NCBI RefSeq assembly: GCF_018687755.1
Contig: NZ_CP061305.1
Coordinates: 805,099-869,098, forward strand
Origin: Polynucleobacter sp. JS-Mosq-20-D10
Lineage (GTDB): Bacteria; Pseudomonadota; Gammaproteobacteria; Burkholderiales; Burkholderiaceae
Reading direction: 5' to 3'
DNA length: 64,000 bases
Below the pieces are notes generated by a model. The model saw only the letters and a program-made list of their open reading frames with translations. It was not told where the DNA came from and made no database searches. The position numbers and the translations under genes are program-made. Below are positions 10,663 to 21,557 of the stretch, one piece after another; position 1 is the first letter of the stretch; the number at the start of each line of letters is the position of its first letter.

Positions 10663-12540
10663 TTGAATAGCAATATGTTGCAAAAAATCGGTGTGTGGCT
10701 CATTGTGGGTTTGGTCTTGTTCACTGTTTTTAAACAGTTCGACAAGCCTAAAGATCAGAATCAAGTCACGTATTCTCAATTCATGGATGATGCCAAAGCA
10801 GGCAAAGTCAAGCGAGTGGATGTGCAAGGTCGCACATTGCAAGTGACTCCAAACGACGGCAACAAATATTCCATCATCTCCCCGGGAGATATCTGGATGG
10901 TTGGCGACCTGATGAAGTTTGGTGTCCAGGTCACTGGTAAAGCAGATGATGAGCCGAATATGTTGGTTTCTGCTTTGTATTACCTTGGACCTACTTTATT
11001 GATTATTGGTTTCTGGTTCTTCATGATGCGTCAGATGCAGGGTGGGGGTAAGGGCGGTGCATTCTCTTTCGGCAAATCCAAAGCGCGCTTGATTGATGAG
11101 AACAGCAATACGGTTACTTTTGCTGATGTTGCTGGTTGCGATGAAGCAAAAGAAGAAGTCTTCGAGATTGTGGACTTCCTCAAGGATCCGCAAAAGTTTC
11201 AAAAGCTCGGTGGTCGTATTCCGCATGGCATATTACTGGTAGGTCCTCCAGGTACCGGTAAGACCTTGTTGGCGCGTGCGATTGCAGGCGAAGCAAAGGT
11301 TCCCTTCTTCTCCATCTCTGGATCAGACTTTGTGGAGATGTTTGTTGGTGTTGGCGCCTCTCGTGTGCGCGACATGTTTGAGAACGCCAAGAAAAATTCT
11401 CCTTGCATCATCTTCATTGATGAGATCGATGCGGTTGGTCGTCATCGTGGTGCTGGTATGGGCGGCGGTAATGATGAACGTGAACAAACTCTCAACCAAA
11501 TGTTGGTAGAGATGGATGGTTTTGAAAGTAATAGCGGTGTGATCGTTGTTGCTGCAACTAACCGTTCCGACGTGTTAGATAAGGCCTTGTTGCGTCCAGG
11601 ACGTTTTGATCGTCAAGTGCATGTTGGCTTGCCAGACATTCGTGGTCGTGAGCAAATTTTGCAAGTGCATATGCGCAAAGTTCCAATTGATCCAGATGTG
11701 GATGCGGCCGTATTGGCACGTGGTACCCCTGGATTCTCGGGCGCAGATTTAGCAAACTTGGTCAATGAGTCTGCATTGTTTGCAGCACGTCGTAATAAGC
11801 GTGCCGTCGATATGAAAGACTTTGAAGATGCAAAAGACAAGATCTATATGGGTCCTGAGCGCAAGTCTGCAGTAATGCGTGAAGAAGAGCGTCGTAACAC
11901 GGCGTATCACGAGTCTGGTCATGCTGTAGTTGCCAAAATATTGCCTAAGGCTGATCCAGTCCATAAAGTCACTATCATGCCGCGCGGCATGGCTTTAGGT
12001 GTGACATGGCAGCTGCCTGAGTTTGATCGTGTGAACTTGTACAAAGATCGCATGTTGGAAGAGTTAGCGATTTTGTTTGGCGGCCGCGCTGCTGAGGAAG
12101 TGTTCTTACACTCGATGAGTACGGGCGCTTCAAATGACTTTGAGCGTGCCACCAAAATGGCCCGTGACATGGTCACCCGTTATGGCATGAGTGATAGCTT
12201 GGGTACGATGGTTTATGTCGATACCGAGTCTGAAAGTATTTTTGGGCGTAATAGCTCGAAGACGGTTTCAGAGTTAACTCAGCAAAAGGTGGACGCAGAG
12301 ATTCGTGCCTTGGTGGATAGTCAGTACGCATTGGCAAGATCGATCCTCGAGCAAAACCGTGACAAGGTTGAAGCCATGGTGACTGCTTTGCTTGAATGGG
12401 AAACTATTGATGCCGAGCAGATTACCGACATCATGGAAGGTCGCCCACCACGCGCTCCGAAGCCACCACCAGCAACCCAGTTTGGTAACTCTGCTGGTAC
12501 GCCTGGTCCTGCTGCCGGGGCTGCTCCAGCCACTGCTTAG
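10663..12540 (+). CDS. ftsH: ATP-dependent zinc metalloprotease FtsH
   Basis: Membrane-anchored AAA+ protease that degrades misfolded membrane proteins and short-lived regulators. Two N-terminal membrane segments (about 5-25 and 106-125) flank a periplasmic domain. Walker A GPPGTGKT is at 194-201, Walker B IIFIDEID follows, then the SRH region and the zinc motif HESGH near 416-420. The C-terminus is a Pro/Ala-rich tail. TTG 10663 was chosen because AAAGG sits seven bases upstream and the resulting MNSNM matches the N-terminus I recall for Burkholderiales FtsH; ATG 10675 would shorten it by four residues. Confidence 0.96.
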   Translation: MNSNMLQKIGVWLIVGLVLFTVFKQFDKPKDQNQVTYSQFMDDAKAGKVKRVDVQGRTLQVTPNDGNKYSIISPGDIWMVGDLMKFGVQVTGKADDEPNMLVSALYYLGPTLLIIGFWFFMMRQMQGGGKGGAFSFGKSKARLIDENSNTVTFADVAGCDEAKEEVFEIVDFLKDPQKFQKLGGRIPHGILLVGPPGTGKTLLARAIAGEAKVPFFSISGSDFVEMFVGVGASRVRDMFENAKKNSPCIIFIDEIDAVGRHRGAGMGGGNDEREQTLNQMLVEMDGFESNSGVIVVAATNRSDVLDKALLRPGRFDRQVHVGLPDIRGREQILQVHMRKVPIDPDVDAAVLARGTPGFSGADLANLVNESALFAARRNKRAVDMKDFEDAKDKIYMGPERKSAVMREEERRNTAYHESGHAVVAKILPKADPVHKVTIMPRGMALGVTWQLPEFDRVNLYKDRMLEELAILFGGRAAEEVFLHSMSTGASNDFERATKMARDMVTRYGMSDSLGTMVYVDTESESIFGRNSSKTVSELTQQKVDAEIRALVDSQYALARSILEQNRDKVEAMVTALLEWETIDAEQITDIMEGRPPRAPKPPPATQFGNSAGTPGPAAGAAPATA

Positions 12541-12544
12541 CAAA

Positions 12545-13417
12545 GTGAGCAAGCAAACTCTGCCCGCAACATGGTGTTGCGGGCGTTTTCTTTTTGACTT
12601 TAGCAAACGTCAGCGCCCACTAGTGATGGGTATTCTCAATGCCACGCCAGATTCCTTTTCGGATGGTGGCAAGTTCAGAACTCCAAGTGATGCTATTGCT
12701 CAAGCGGAGCGCATGATTGCTGATGGTGCAGACATAATTGATATCGGCGGTGAGTCGACTCGCCCTGGTGCTGAACCCGTCTCTCTGCAAGAAGAATTAG
12801 ATCGCGTCTTGCCAGTGATAGAGGCTTTAAAAGATTGTGGCGTCGCTTTATCAATTGATACATACAAAGCCGAGACTATGCGTCAAGCTCTTAAGGCTGG
12901 AGTTGATTTCGTTAATGACATTTGGGCATTGCGACAAGAGGGTGCGGTAGAGGCTATTATTGAGAGTGATCAGCGCAATCCAAGCAAACAGTGCGGCCTT
13001 ATCCTAATGCACATGCAGCGCGATCCACAGACTATGCAATTTGATCCTGAATATCAAGACGTCATCGCAGAAGTGAAACAGTTTTTACAAGAGCGCACAA
13101 AGTCACTGCAAGAGAAGGGTGTTGCTCAAAACCGCATCGTCATTGACCCTGGTTTTGGCTTTGGTAAAAGTCTGGAACACAACCTTAAGATGCTGGCCGA
13201 CTTTGATCAATTTTCGCAATTGGGTTACTCGGTATTGGCGGGGATGTCTCGTAAATCTATGTTGGGAAAATTAACGGGTCGCGATACCAATGACCGTGTA
13301 GCACCTAGTGTGGCAGCCGCTATTCTGGCTGCCGATCGGGGGGCTCGTATCATTCGCGTCCATGACGTTCAGGAAACAGTCGACTCCTTGAAGCTCTGGG
13401 AGGCTATTCAGGAATAA
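12545..13417 (+). CDS. folP: Dihydropteroate synthase
   Basis: Condenses p-aminobenzoate with the pterin pyrophosphate in folate synthesis. The TIM-barrel motifs [27 protein letters not shown] and DPGFGFGKS are intact. The N-terminal strand [18 protein letters not shown] matches family members, so the start must be upstream of it; GTG 12545, four bases after the ftsH stop, is the only sensible candidate (290 residues). That start region is unusual: codons 7-17 coincide with a perfect hairpin and T-tract that look like the ftsH terminator. Expression may therefore depend on read-through from ftsH. ftsH-folP-glmM is a common gene order. Confidence 0.9.
   Translation: MSKQTLPATWCCGRFLFDFSKRQRPLVMGILNATPDSFSDGGKFRTPSDAIAQAERMIADGADIIDIGGESTRPGAEPVSLQEELDRVLPVIEALKDCGVALSIDTYKAETMRQALKAGVDFVNDIWALRQEGAVEAIIESDQRNPSKQCGLILMHMQRDPQTMQFDPEYQDVIAEVKQFLQERTKSLQEKGVAQNRIVIDPGFGFGKSLEHNLKMLADFDQFSQLGYSVLAGMSRKSMLGKLTGRDTNDRVAPSVAAAILAADRGARIIRVHDVQETVDSLKLWEAIQE
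12562..12595 (+). terminator. Intrinsic terminator of ftsH embedded in the folP reading frame
   Basis: Perfect 10-bp stem GCCCGCAACA/TGTTGCGGGC with a TGG loop, followed by G and TTTTCTTTTT. It begins 22 bases after the ftsH stop and lies inside the inferred 5' coding part of folP. Confidence 0.8.
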
Positions 13418-13457
13418 TCTGTTTAGTCAAATAGCCACAAGTTTTATAATCAAGCCC

Positions 13458-14801
13458 ATGAAAAAACAATACTTTGGTACCGATGGCATCCGCGGTGAAG
13501 TGGGGCAATTTCCGATTGTTCCGGAGTTTATTACCCGTCTTGGCTATGCGGCCGGCAAAGTACTGAGTAACCAAGCAAAGCCTGGAGAGCGCTGCAAGAT
13601 TTTGATTGGTAAAGATACGCGTGTTTCAGGTTACCTACTAGAAGCTGCTTTAGAGGCAGGCTTTGCTGCCGCAGGTGTCGATGTGATGTTGTGCGGCCCA
13701 ATGCCAACTCCTGGGGTTGCTTACCTTACTAAAGCATTGCGCTTATCTGCAGGTGTAGTCATCTCCGCTTCACACAATGCTTATCAAGATAACGGTATTA
13801 AATTCTTTTCCGCAGAAGGCGGTAAGTTAAGCGATGAGTTTGAGCTGGCTATTGAAGCCGAGCTCGCTAAACCGATGGGTTGTGTTAGCTCAAAAGAATT
13901 AGGTAAAGCATTTCGTATTGATGATGCTGCAGGTCGCTACATTGAATTCTGTAAATCTACTTTCCCCGGTGAGTTAAACCTCAAGGGCATGAAGTTGGTT
14001 GTAGATTGCGCTCATGGAGCTGCGTACCATACCGCGCCTCATGTTTTTCATGAGCTGGGCGCAGAGGTCATTTCGATTGGCGTGAGTCCGGATGGTCGCA
14101 ATATTAACGATGGCTTTGGCGCCACAGCCCCTGCAGCATTAATTGCTAAGGTTAAAGAAGCTAATGCAGATCTCGGCATTGCTTTGGATGGTGATGCCGA
14201 TCGCTTACAAATGGTCGATGCCTCTGGCCGATTATTTAATGGCGATGAGCTCCTATACGTTCTTGCCAAAGACCGGATTGATCGTGGCCATGCAATTGGA
14301 GGGGTGGTTGGCACCTTGATGACGAACCTTGCCGTGGAAAATGCGATTAAGGGTTTAGGAATTGGATTTGAGCGCGCCAACGTAGGCGACCGTTATGTCT
14401 TGGAGTTACTCAAACAAAAAGGTTGGATTATTGGTGGTGAAGGCTCAGGTCATCTGCTTTGTTTGGATCAGCACTCAACCGGTGATGGCACTATTGCTGC
14501 ACTGCAGGTACTGGCAGCGATGAGCCAGACCAAGAAGGGCTTAGCCCAACTCCTAGACTCCGTAACAATCTTTCCCCAGGCGCTCCTCAATATTAAATTC
14601 AAGCCGGGCTATGACTGGAAGGCTGACAACACCCTCAAATCTAAGATTAGCCAGGTGGAGAGCGATCTAAAAGGCACGGGTAGGGTGCTTATCCGCGCTT
14701 CGGGTACAGAACCCGTCCTGCGGGTCATGGTTGAGGCTCAGGATGGCAATGTAGCTATGAACTCAGCTAAGAGCATCGCCGATCTAATACCAAAATCATA
14801 A
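13458..14801 (+). CDS. glmM: Phosphoglucosamine mutase
   Basis: 447-residue enzyme that converts glucosamine-6-phosphate to glucosamine-1-phosphate for peptidoglycan and lipopolysaccharide precursors. The N-terminal YFGTDGIRG motif, the active phosphoserine (Ser105) in [15 protein letters not shown], the metal loop DGDADR, the sugar-binding GEGSGH and the phosphate-binding [12 protein letters not shown] are all present. It follows folP by 40 bases in the same direction. Confidence 0.95.
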   Translation: MKKQYFGTDGIRGEVGQFPIVPEFITRLGYAAGKVLSNQAKPGERCKILIGKDTRVSGYLLEAALEAGFAAAGVDVMLCGPMPTPGVAYLTKALRLSAGVVISASHNAYQDNGIKFFSAEGGKLSDEFELAIEAELAKPMGCVSSKELGKAFRIDDAAGRYIEFCKSTFPGELNLKGMKLVVDCAHGAAYHTAPHVFHELGAEVISIGVSPDGRNINDGFGATAPAALIAKVKEANADLGIALDGDADRLQMVDASGRLFNGDELLYVLAKDRIDRGHAIGGVVGTLMTNLAVENAIKGLGIGFERANVGDRYVLELLKQKGWIIGGEGSGHLLCLDQHSTGDGTIAALQVLAAMSQTKKGLAQLLDSVTIFPQALLNIKFKPGYDWKADNTLKSKISQVESDLKGTGRVLIRASGTEPVLRVMVEAQDGNVAMNSAKSIADLIPKS

Positions 14802-14838
14802 GTAATTGATTTAATTGAATTAATTTTAATTAAAACAC

Positions 14839-14872
14839 TTGTCACAAAAGAGTCATACTGACATCGTATCGT
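14839..14872 (+). promoter_or_regulatory. Pho box and -10 element of the pst operon
   Basis: TTGTCAC-AAAA-GAGTCAT (14839-14856) fits the PhoB-binding direct repeat of two seven-base units with an A-rich four-base spacer. Ten bases further on, TATCGT (14867-14872) could be the -10. PhoB normally substitutes for a -35 at this distance. pstS starts 45 bases downstream. Confidence 0.8.
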
Positions 14873-14916
14873 CCTCATATCGCAATGTTGCGTAATTTAT
14901 CTGAGGAACGATCCAC

Positions 14917-15939
14917 ATGAACTCATTTTTGAAAAAAGCGTTGGTTATTAGCGCAATTTCATTGGCCCCAGTTGCTTTTGCCGCGGATATGACTGGTGCT
15001 GGCGCAACATTCCCATACCCAATTTACGCTAAATGGGCCGAAGCCTATAAAGCAAAAACCGGCTCTAACCTGAACTACCAATCTATTGGTTCTTCCGGTG
15101 GTGTTAAGCAAATCAAAGCAAAAACTGTTGATTTCGGTGCAACTGACAATCCAGTGAAGTTTGAAGAATTAGAAAAAGATGGCATGGTTCAGTTCCCAGC
15201 CATCATTGGCGGAGTAGTGCCTGTAATTAACGTAGAAGGCGTAAAGCCATATGAGCTGAAGTTATCGCCGGATACCTTATCTGATATTTTTCAGGGCATC
15301 ATTGTTAACTGGAATGACAAGCGTATTGTGTTGAATAACCCAGGTATGAAGATGCCTGACTTGCCAATTACTGTAGTTCATCGTGCTGATGGTTCAGGAA
15401 CTACTGCGATTTTTACAAACTACTTGGCAAAAGTTAGTCAGAACTGGAAAGATGCTGTAGGTGAGGGTGCTGCTGTTAAATGGCCTGCTGTCTCATCCGT
15501 TGGCGGTAAGGGTAACGAAGGTGTTGCTGCAAACGTATCGCGTGTTAAAGGCGCTATTGGTTATGTTGAGTATGCCTACGCCAAGAAAAATAAAATGATT
15601 AGCGTTTCTATGAAGAACAAAGATGGCCAATTTGTTCAGCCTGATGACATCACCTTTGCTGCTGCAGCTGCTGGAACAGATTGGTCCAAGATTCCAGGTA
15701 TGGGTACATTCATTACCAATGCTGCTGGTGCTAAATCATGGCCAATCACTGGTGCATCTTTCATCCTCTTGTACAAGAATCCAGAAAATAAATCCAACGC
15801 TGCTGAAGTAATTAAGTTCTTTGACTTTGCATTCAAAGATGGCAAGAAGATGGCTGAAGAGTTAGATTACGTGCCAATGCCTGACGTCACAACAGATTTC
15901 ATCCGTAAGAATGTATTTGCAAAGGTTGTTACTAAGTAA
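14917..15939 (+). CDS. pstS: Phosphate ABC transporter periplasmic phosphate-binding protein
   Basis: 340-residue high-affinity phosphate receptor. It has a Sec signal peptide of about 22 residues ending PVAFA, and phosphate-contact motifs GAGATFPYPIYAKW, SIGSSGGVKQI, DFGATDNPV and HRADGSGTT. First gene of pstSCAB-phoU-phoBR and preceded by a Pho box, so induction under phosphate limitation is expected. A hairpin after its stop probably lets PstS be made in excess over the membrane subunits. Confidence 0.96.
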   Translation: MNSFLKKALVISAISLAPVAFAADMTGAGATFPYPIYAKWAEAYKAKTGSNLNYQSIGSSGGVKQIKAKTVDFGATDNPVKFEELEKDGMVQFPAIIGGVVPVINVEGVKPYELKLSPDTLSDIFQGIIVNWNDKRIVLNNPGMKMPDLPITVVHRADGSGTTAIFTNYLAKVSQNWKDAVGEGAAVKWPAVSSVGGKGNEGVAANVSRVKGAIGYVEYAYAKKNKMISVSMKNKDGQFVQPDDITFAAAAAGTDWSKIPGMGTFITNAAGAKSWPITGASFILLYKNPENKSNAAEVIKFFDFAFKDGKKMAEELDYVPMPDVTTDFIRKNVFAKVVTK

Positions 15940-15974
15940 GGTTCAATGATTAAGATTTCTTAATCATTATGCAT

Positions 15975-16001
15975 AACAGCTCCACCAAAAGTGGAGCTGT
16001 T
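15975..16001 (+). terminator. Attenuator hairpin between pstS and pstC
   Basis: Perfect 11-bp stem AACAGCTCCAC/GTGGAGCTGTT with loop CAAAA and a short T-rich tail. Its place after the receptor gene suggests partial termination that raises the PstS to PstCAB ratio. Confidence 0.65.
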
Positions 16002-16025
16002 TCAATATTTAAATAAGCGTAATTT

Positions 16026-17015
16026 ATGATTGAATCGACCCAGTCTCACTCAGCTCCGACGCCTCAGGCGCTTCGTATTGCTAAGTTACAGCGTATTCAA
16101 GACTTTCTGTTTCATGCAATTACCCAATTTTTTGCATTATCAGTTCTGATTGTTCTGATCGGCATCATCATTTCACTCATCATTAACGCTTGGCCAGCAC
16201 TCGATAAATTTGGTATTGGATTCTTCTTTACCAAAGAGTGGGATATTGTTAATGGGGAGTTTGGTGGATTAATCGCAATCTATGGAACTATGATTACCTC
16301 TTTTATCGCCTTGCTGATTGCGGTACCTTTAAGTTTTGGTATTGCAGTATTTTTAACAGAGCTATGTCCAAGCTCCTTGCGTAGGCCATTAGGCACAGCA
16401 GTTGAATTACTAGCTGCAGTCCCTTCCATCATCTACGGTATGTTTGGCCTCTTCATCTTTGCTCCTTTGTTTGCTGATTACATCCAGCCTGCATTAGCCG
16501 CCACTCTGGGTCAAATTCCAGGCTTTGGAATTCTATTTTCTGGCGCATTTAATGGTATCGGCATTCTTTGTGCTGGACTCATTTTGGCGATGATGATCCT
16601 GCCTTTTATCGCCTCAGTAATGCGTGATGTATTTGAAATTGTTCCCCCAGTTTTAAAAGAGTCTGCCTACGGTATTGGCTGTACTACTTGGGAAGTGGTT
16701 AAAAATGTTGTATTGCCTTACACCAAAGCAGGTGTCATTGGAGGGATCATGCTGGGATTAGGTAGGGCACTCGGCGAAACGATGGCTGTGACCTTTGTGA
16801 TTGGCAATGCCCATCGTTTATCTGCATCACTATTTGCCCCAGGAAATTCAATTGCATCAACGCTCGCAAACGAGTTTGGTGAAGCTGAATTAGGACCTCA
16901 TTACTCCTCTTTGTTTGCCTTAGGTCTTGCGCTCTTTATGATTACCTTCATGGTCTTAGCGATCGCCAAATGGATGTTGGCAAGTATGGAGAAAAAACAG
17001 GGGCTGAAAACATGA
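16026..17015 (+). CDS. pstC: Phosphate ABC transporter permease PstC
   Basis: 329-residue inner-membrane permease with six predicted membrane segments. The BPD-type cytoplasmic loop reads [21 protein letters not shown] (EAA motif) and a later [10 protein letters not shown] segment is typical of PstC/PstA. It pairs with PstA to form the channel. The stop overlaps the pstA ATG (ATGA), indicating coupled translation. Confidence 0.94.
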   Translation: MIESTQSHSAPTPQALRIAKLQRIQDFLFHAITQFFALSVLIVLIGIIISLIINAWPALDKFGIGFFFTKEWDIVNGEFGGLIAIYGTMITSFIALLIAVPLSFGIAVFLTELCPSSLRRPLGTAVELLAAVPSIIYGMFGLFIFAPLFADYIQPALAATLGQIPGFGILFSGAFNGIGILCAGLILAMMILPFIASVMRDVFEIVPPVLKESAYGIGCTTWEVVKNVVLPYTKAGVIGGIMLGLGRALGETMAVTFVIGNAHRLSASLFAPGNSIASTLANEFGEAELGPHYSSLFALGLALFMITFMVLAIAKWMLASMEKKQGLKT

Positions 17016-17878
17016 GAGGTCTGTCAAATATCAATCCTGCAATCTTTGCTAAACGCAAGCGCGCTAATAAGATTGGCCTAGTCCTTTCTACTGCGGCTAT
17101 GGTGCTTGGGATGGTTTTCCTTTTATGGATTTTGAGCATTCTTTTTATCAAAGGATTCTCTTCGATTAATTTAGGAGTGTTTCTCAATAGCACGCCTGCT
17201 CCCGGATCTGAAGGCGGTGGTTTAGCTAATGCGATTGTAGGTAGCCTCATGATTGTGGCTAGTTGCACCTTAATCAGTACGCCTATTGGCGTGTTGGCTG
17301 GGCTATATCTCTCTGAGTATGGCGATAGAAGTAAGGTGGCTTCGGTAACCCGCTTTGTTACTGACATCATGCTTTCAGCTCCTTCTATCGTGATTGGTTT
17401 ATTTGTGTATGCCATCTTCGTAGCTCAAGTCCGTCACTTTTCGGGCTGGGCAGGTACGATTGCATTAGCCTTAATTGCTATTCCTGTAGTGGTGCGTACC
17501 ACCGAGAATATGTTGCGTTTAGTGCCTGGTAGTTTGCGAGAGGCCGCTTATGCTTTAGGTACACCTAAGTGGAAAGTGGCATTTATGATTACTTTAAGAG
17601 CGGCGCAAAGTGGTGTAATAACCGGTATCTTGCTAGCCTTGGCTCGTGTCAGTGGTGAAACAGCACCCTTGCTATTTACCGCGCTTAATAATCAGTTCTT
17701 CTCTACCAATATGAATGCCCCCATGGCGAACTTGCCGGTGGTAATTTTCCAGTTTGCGATGAGTCCTTATGACAACTGGGTTGATCTTGCTTGGGGCGGC
17801 GCGCTGTTAATTACTTTTGCTGTGCTGGGCTTAAATATATTAGCTCGAGTGGTATTTCGCCAGAAGGTTCAAGGATGA
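17012..17878 (+). CDS. pstA: Phosphate ABC transporter permease PstA
   Basis: 288-residue partner permease with six membrane segments. The EAA-type loop is [23 protein letters not shown] and the segment [14 protein letters not shown] is typical of PstA. The start was placed at ATG 17012, overlapping the pstC stop by four bases; an in-frame TTG 42 bases earlier lies inside pstC and is not needed. Confidence 0.94.
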   Translation: MRGLSNINPAIFAKRKRANKIGLVLSTAAMVLGMVFLLWILSILFIKGFSSINLGVFLNSTPAPGSEGGGLANAIVGSLMIVASCTLISTPIGVLAGLYLSEYGDRSKVASVTRFVTDIMLSAPSIVIGLFVYAIFVAQVRHFSGWAGTIALALIAIPVVVRTTENMLRLVPGSLREAAYALGTPKWKVAFMITLRAAQSGVITGILLALARVSGETAPLLFTALNNQFFSTNMNAPMANLPVVIFQFAMSPYDNWVDLAWGGALLITFAVLGLNILARVVFRQKVQG

Positions 17879-18726
17879 TGAGTAATATGAAAACAATGTT
17901 TGGCTTAAATCACGTCGATAGTCAAGGGGCAGGGATGAACGAAACAACAAATCAAAACCCACAAGCTATGGCTAAGAATGCGCTTGAAGTGCGCAATCTT
18001 AACTTCTTCTACGGATCTTTCCAGGGCTTGAAGGATATTAATCTTGATATTGAGGAAGGTAAAGTGACCGCCTTCATCGGCCCCTCAGGTTGCGGCAAAT
18101 CCACTTTGCTCCGAACTTTAAACCGCATGTATGACCTTTACCCTGGTCAACGCGCTGAAGGTGAGATTAACTTCTATGGCCAAAATATCTTAGAGCCTGG
18201 ACAGGACCTTAATTTATTGCGCTCACGAATTGGTATGGTGTTTCAGAAGCCAACGCCATTCCCCATGTCTATCTACGAAAATATTGCTTTTGGTGTGCGT
18301 CTTTATGAAAAGCTTTCTCGCTCTGAGATGGATGAGCGAGTTGAGTGGGCCTTGAATAAGGCCGCTTTGTGGAATGAAGCTAAAGATAAATTAAATCAAA
18401 GCGGCTTGTCCTTATCTGGTGGTCAGCAACAACGTTTGTGCATTGCTCGCGGGGTAGCAGTTAAGCCGTCTGTGATTTTGCTGGATGAACCAACTTCTGC
18501 TTTGGATCCGATTTCTACAGGTAAGATTGAAGAGCTCATTAATGAACTTAAGCATGAGTACACGATTGCTATCGTCACTCACAATATGCAGCAGGCTGCC
18601 CGTGTGTCAGATTACACTGCCTATATGTACCTAGGAAGCCTCATTGAATATGGCAAAACAGATGAAATCTTCATCAAGCCTAAGCGTAAAGAAACAGAAG
18701 ATTACATTACCGGCCGTTTTGGTTAA
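17875..18726 (+). CDS. pstB: Phosphate ABC transporter ATP-binding protein
   Basis: ATPase that powers PstCA. Walker [11 protein letters not shown]-loop [12 protein letters not shown], signature LSGGQQQR, Walker [14 protein letters not shown] and the H-loop are complete. ATG 17875 overlaps the pstA stop and has AGAAGG at good spacing; this gives an N-terminal extension of about 36 residues before the conserved [14 protein letters not shown] 17935 also has a strong ribosome site (AAGGGG) and is a serious alternative giving a more usual length. Confidence 0.95.
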   Translation: MMSNMKTMFGLNHVDSQGAGMNETTNQNPQAMAKNALEVRNLNFFYGSFQGLKDINLDIEEGKVTAFIGPSGCGKSTLLRTLNRMYDLYPGQRAEGEINFYGQNILEPGQDLNLLRSRIGMVFQKPTPFPMSIYENIAFGVRLYEKLSRSEMDERVEWALNKAALWNEAKDKLNQSGLSLSGGQQQRLCIARGVAVKPSVILLDEPTSALDPISTGKIEELINELKHEYTIAIVTHNMQQAARVSDYTAYMYLGSLIEYGKTDEIFIKPKRKETEDYITGRFG

Positions 18727-18738
18727 TTGGAGAAATAT

Positions 18739-19446
18739 ATGCCAGATAGACACCTTTCATCACAATTTGACGCAGATTTAAATTCACTTTCTAGCCGTTT
18801 GCTAGAGATGGGTGGTCTTGTTGAATCCCAAATCTCCACAGCGATGCGTGCTTTCACGCAAATGGATATTGATACTTGTAATGTTGTCATCCAGAACGAA
18901 AAGCTCGTAAATGATCTCGAGATCCAGATTGACTTAGCTTGTACTGAACTCATTGCCCGTCGTCAGCCTACGGCACGAGATCTCCGTCTCGTTATGGCTG
19001 TTTCAAAAGCGATTACCAATTTAGAGCGTGCCGGTGATGAAGCTGAACGCGTTGCCAAGAGAACCAAGCGCTTAATTGAAGCTGGAGCTACTCACAATAT
19101 TAATGTTGCTGAAATTCGTTTATCCGGACAGATGGCAATTTCTCTTTTGCGTCGTAGCTTAGATGCTTTCGCAAGATTAGATACCGTTGCGGCTGCAGAA
19201 GTAGTGCAGGAAGATCGTCAGATTGATGAAGAGTTCAGAGGATTTGTTCGTAAGCTGATTTCATACATGATGGAAGACCCGCATACGATTTCAACAGGTT
19301 TGGACATGCTGACTATTGCTAAGGCAATTGAACGTATTGGTGATCACGCAAAGAATATTGCCGAATTCGTTATTTATATTGCCAAAGGCTCTGATGTGCG
19401 TCACATCCCACATGAGGATTTGGTCCGCGAGGCTAATAAACCGTAA
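18739..19446 (+). CDS. phoU: Phosphate transport regulator PhoU
   Basis: 235-residue, all-helical regulator made of two PhoU repeats that carry the E/DxxxD metal-cluster motifs (ERAGDEAERVAK near 100; ERIGDHAKNIAE near 205). It links Pst transport activity to the PhoR kinase and keeps the Pho regulon off when phosphate is plentiful. ATG 18739 follows a GGAG site; the in-frame TTG at 18727 overlaps that site and is rejected. Confidence 0.95.
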   Translation: MPDRHLSSQFDADLNSLSSRLLEMGGLVESQISTAMRAFTQMDIDTCNVVIQNEKLVNDLEIQIDLACTELIARRQPTARDLRLVMAVSKAITNLERAGDEAERVAKRTKRLIEAGATHNINVAEIRLSGQMAISLLRRSLDAFARLDTVAAAEVVQEDRQIDEEFRGFVRKLISYMMEDPHTISTGLDMLTIAKAIERIGDHAKNIAEFVIYIAKGSDVRHIPHEDLVREANKP

Positions 19447-19467
19447 CCAATCAAAGCGGAATCCCAG

Positions 19468-20181
19468 ATGACTCACCGAATATTAGTTGTTGAGGATGAG
19501 CCTTCGATTGCTGAGCTCATTGCAATCAACCTTACTCATGCAGGCTATGAGGTTGAAAGGGCGCTCCAGACTGATCTTGCTATGAATATGATGCGAGATC
19601 AGTTACCTTCTCTTTTAATCTTGGACTGGATGCTCCCTGGTAAATCAGGCGTTCAATTTGCTAAAGAGTTGAGATCCAATGAGCGCACCCGCTCTTTGCC
19701 CATTCTGATGCTGACTGCTAAGAGTGACGAGTCAGATAAGGTTCTTGGCTTAGATTCTGGCGCAGATGATTATGTAACTAAACCTTTCTCTCCCAAAGAG
19801 TTGGTTGCACGTGTCAAGGCGCTTTTGCGCCGCCAAACCCCAATAGAAGACTCTGGCCCTTTGGCGGTGGGCCCATTAAGAATGGATCCACTCTCTCATC
19901 GTGTGACCGCTGTTTGGCCTAATATGGATCCTCAATCCATTCCCCTGGGGCCTACCGAATATCGCCTTTTGCAGTTTTTGATGGCTAATCCTGAAAGGGT
20001 GCATTCTCGGACAAATTTGCTTGATAAGGTCTGGGGAAATGAGGTTTATATCGAGGAGCGGACAGTAGACGTTCATATTAAAAGGTTAAGGGCGGCTTTA
20101 GCGCCTGCGGACTGTGATCGCTATATAGAGACGGTTCGTGGAAGCGGTTATCGAATTACCAAGATGCCAACCCAGACCTAA
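19468..20181 (+). CDS. phoB: Phosphate response regulator PhoB
   Basis: 237-residue OmpR-type regulator. The receiver domain has the acidic pocket EDEP near residues 9-12, the phospho-acceptor Asp53 in LDWMLPG and the conserved TKPF lysine. The C-terminal winged helix (about 135-232) includes EERTVDVHIKRLRAAL, the DNA recognition region. Expected to bind the Pho boxes noted before pstS, ppx, the PlcP-like gene and ppk2. Confidence 0.94.
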   Translation: MTHRILVVEDEPSIAELIAINLTHAGYEVERALQTDLAMNMMRDQLPSLLILDWMLPGKSGVQFAKELRSNERTRSLPILMLTAKSDESDKVLGLDSGADDYVTKPFSPKELVARVKALLRRQTPIEDSGPLAVGPLRMDPLSHRVTAVWPNMDPQSIPLGPTEYRLLQFLMANPERVHSRTNLLDKVWGNEVYIEERTVDVHIKRLRAALAPADCDRYIETVRGSGYRITKMPTQT

Positions 20182-20243
20182 CTAGAAGCAAGCTCTAAAC
20201 TAGAGTTTTGGATCCAATGGAGCAGATGCTCTAAGATTGTCGA

Positions 20244-21542
20244 ATGTTATCCGTTATTACTCGCTTTACTATGCTTGTTTGCTTGGCTTTTCTCGCCGCA
20301 TACATAGCATCCTCAAACTTGGACCCCTTTTGGGGGGTTGCGGCGGCAATATCCGTGCTTGCAGTGCCTTTGATTTATTCCTATATCAATTTAGCTCGTT
20401 TAAGAAAATTTACCTTATCAGATTCGGTCGAATCTATGCCTTTACCAAGCGGCTACTGGGAGGAAATCTTTTTTCGCCTTCAGCGTTTAGTCCGCAATCT
20501 TAAACAACAGATACTATCTATCGAAAAACAGCACAATCGTTTTATTGAGGCTTTTCAGGCTTCTCCTAATGGCATTGTGATGCTAGATAGCGAAGATCAT
20601 ATTGAGTGGTGTAATGCGATTGCTGAGCGCTTCTTTGGTTTGAACTTTAAGCGTGATGCACTACAAAGAATCAATTTTCTCATCCGCAGACCTGAATTTA
20701 TCCAGTATCTTAATAAGAGAGCGTTTGAGGATCCATTGCTATTGGATCGCATGGGGCCAAGTTCAAACCTCAGTTTGCTATTACAAGTTTTTCCCTTCGG
20801 CGAGCAGCGCCATCTCTTGCTTGTGCAGGATGTAACCGATCTGCAGAGGGCTGATGCAATGCGACGTGATTTTGTAGCAAACGTTTCGCATGAAATGAGA
20901 ACGCCAATTACTGTATTGATGGGTTTTTTAGAGACTATGCAGTCGCTTGATCTCGAGAGATCCCAGCAAAGTCAATATTTTGAAATGATGATGTCTCAGG
21001 CTCAGCGAATGAAGAGTTTGGTGGAAGACTTGTTGACCTTAGCTAATTTAGAGGCAAATACTTTGCCCGCCCCAATACAAGAAATGAGTATCGCTACTCT
21101 GATGGCACTGTTAAAGAATGATGCAGAGGCGCTTTCTCAAGGCCATCATACCCTTAGCTTTGAGATCTCGAATGCAAATAATTTGATGGGAGAGGAGCGG
21201 GAGATTCTTTCTGCCTTTGGCAATTTAGTCTCCAATGCTATTCGATACACACCAGATGCTGCTTCAATTAAGGTGCGATGGAGTATCAATGAGCGCGGGG
21301 AAGGTGAGTTTTCAGTTATTGATACGGGGCCAGGTATTGCATCTGAGCATCTCTCTAGGCTAACTGAGCGCTTTTATCGCGTGGATAGAAGTCGATCTAG
21401 GGATACTGGAGGCACTGGCTTGGGATTGGCGATTGTGAAACATATTGCCAATCGCCATCAAGCTCAACTCATCATTAATAGTACGCCCGGACAGGGCAGC
21501 ACCTTTACCCTTCGATTTCCTAAGGAGCGTATTTCAGTTTAA
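20244..21542 (+). CDS. phoR: Phosphate sensor histidine kinase PhoR
   Basis: 432 residues: two short N-terminal membrane segments (about 5-25 and 28-48) without a large periplasmic domain, a PAS domain (about 95-200), HisKA with phospho-acceptor His216 in FVANVSHEMRTP, and an HATPase domain with the N box NLVSNAIRYTP and G boxes DTGPG and GGTGLGL. The lack of a periplasmic sensor fits PhoR, which reads the state of PstSCAB and PhoU rather than phosphate itself. Confidence 0.94.
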   Translation: MLSVITRFTMLVCLAFLAAYIASSNLDPFWGVAAAISVLAVPLIYSYINLARLRKFTLSDSVESMPLPSGYWEEIFFRLQRLVRNLKQQILSIEKQHNRFIEAFQASPNGIVMLDSEDHIEWCNAIAERFFGLNFKRDALQRINFLIRRPEFIQYLNKRAFEDPLLLDRMGPSSNLSLLLQVFPFGEQRHLLLVQDVTDLQRADAMRRDFVANVSHEMRTPITVLMGFLETMQSLDLERSQQSQYFEMMMSQAQRMKSLVEDLLTLANLEANTLPAPIQEMSIATLMALLKNDAEALSQGHHTLSFEISNANNLMGEEREILSAFGNLVSNAIRYTPDAASIKVRWSINERGEGEFSVIDTGPGIASEHLSRLTERFYRVDRSRSRDTGGTGLGLAIVKHIANRHQAQLIINSTPGQGSTFTLRFPKERISV

Positions 21543-21557
21543 GAGCACTTCTATTGC

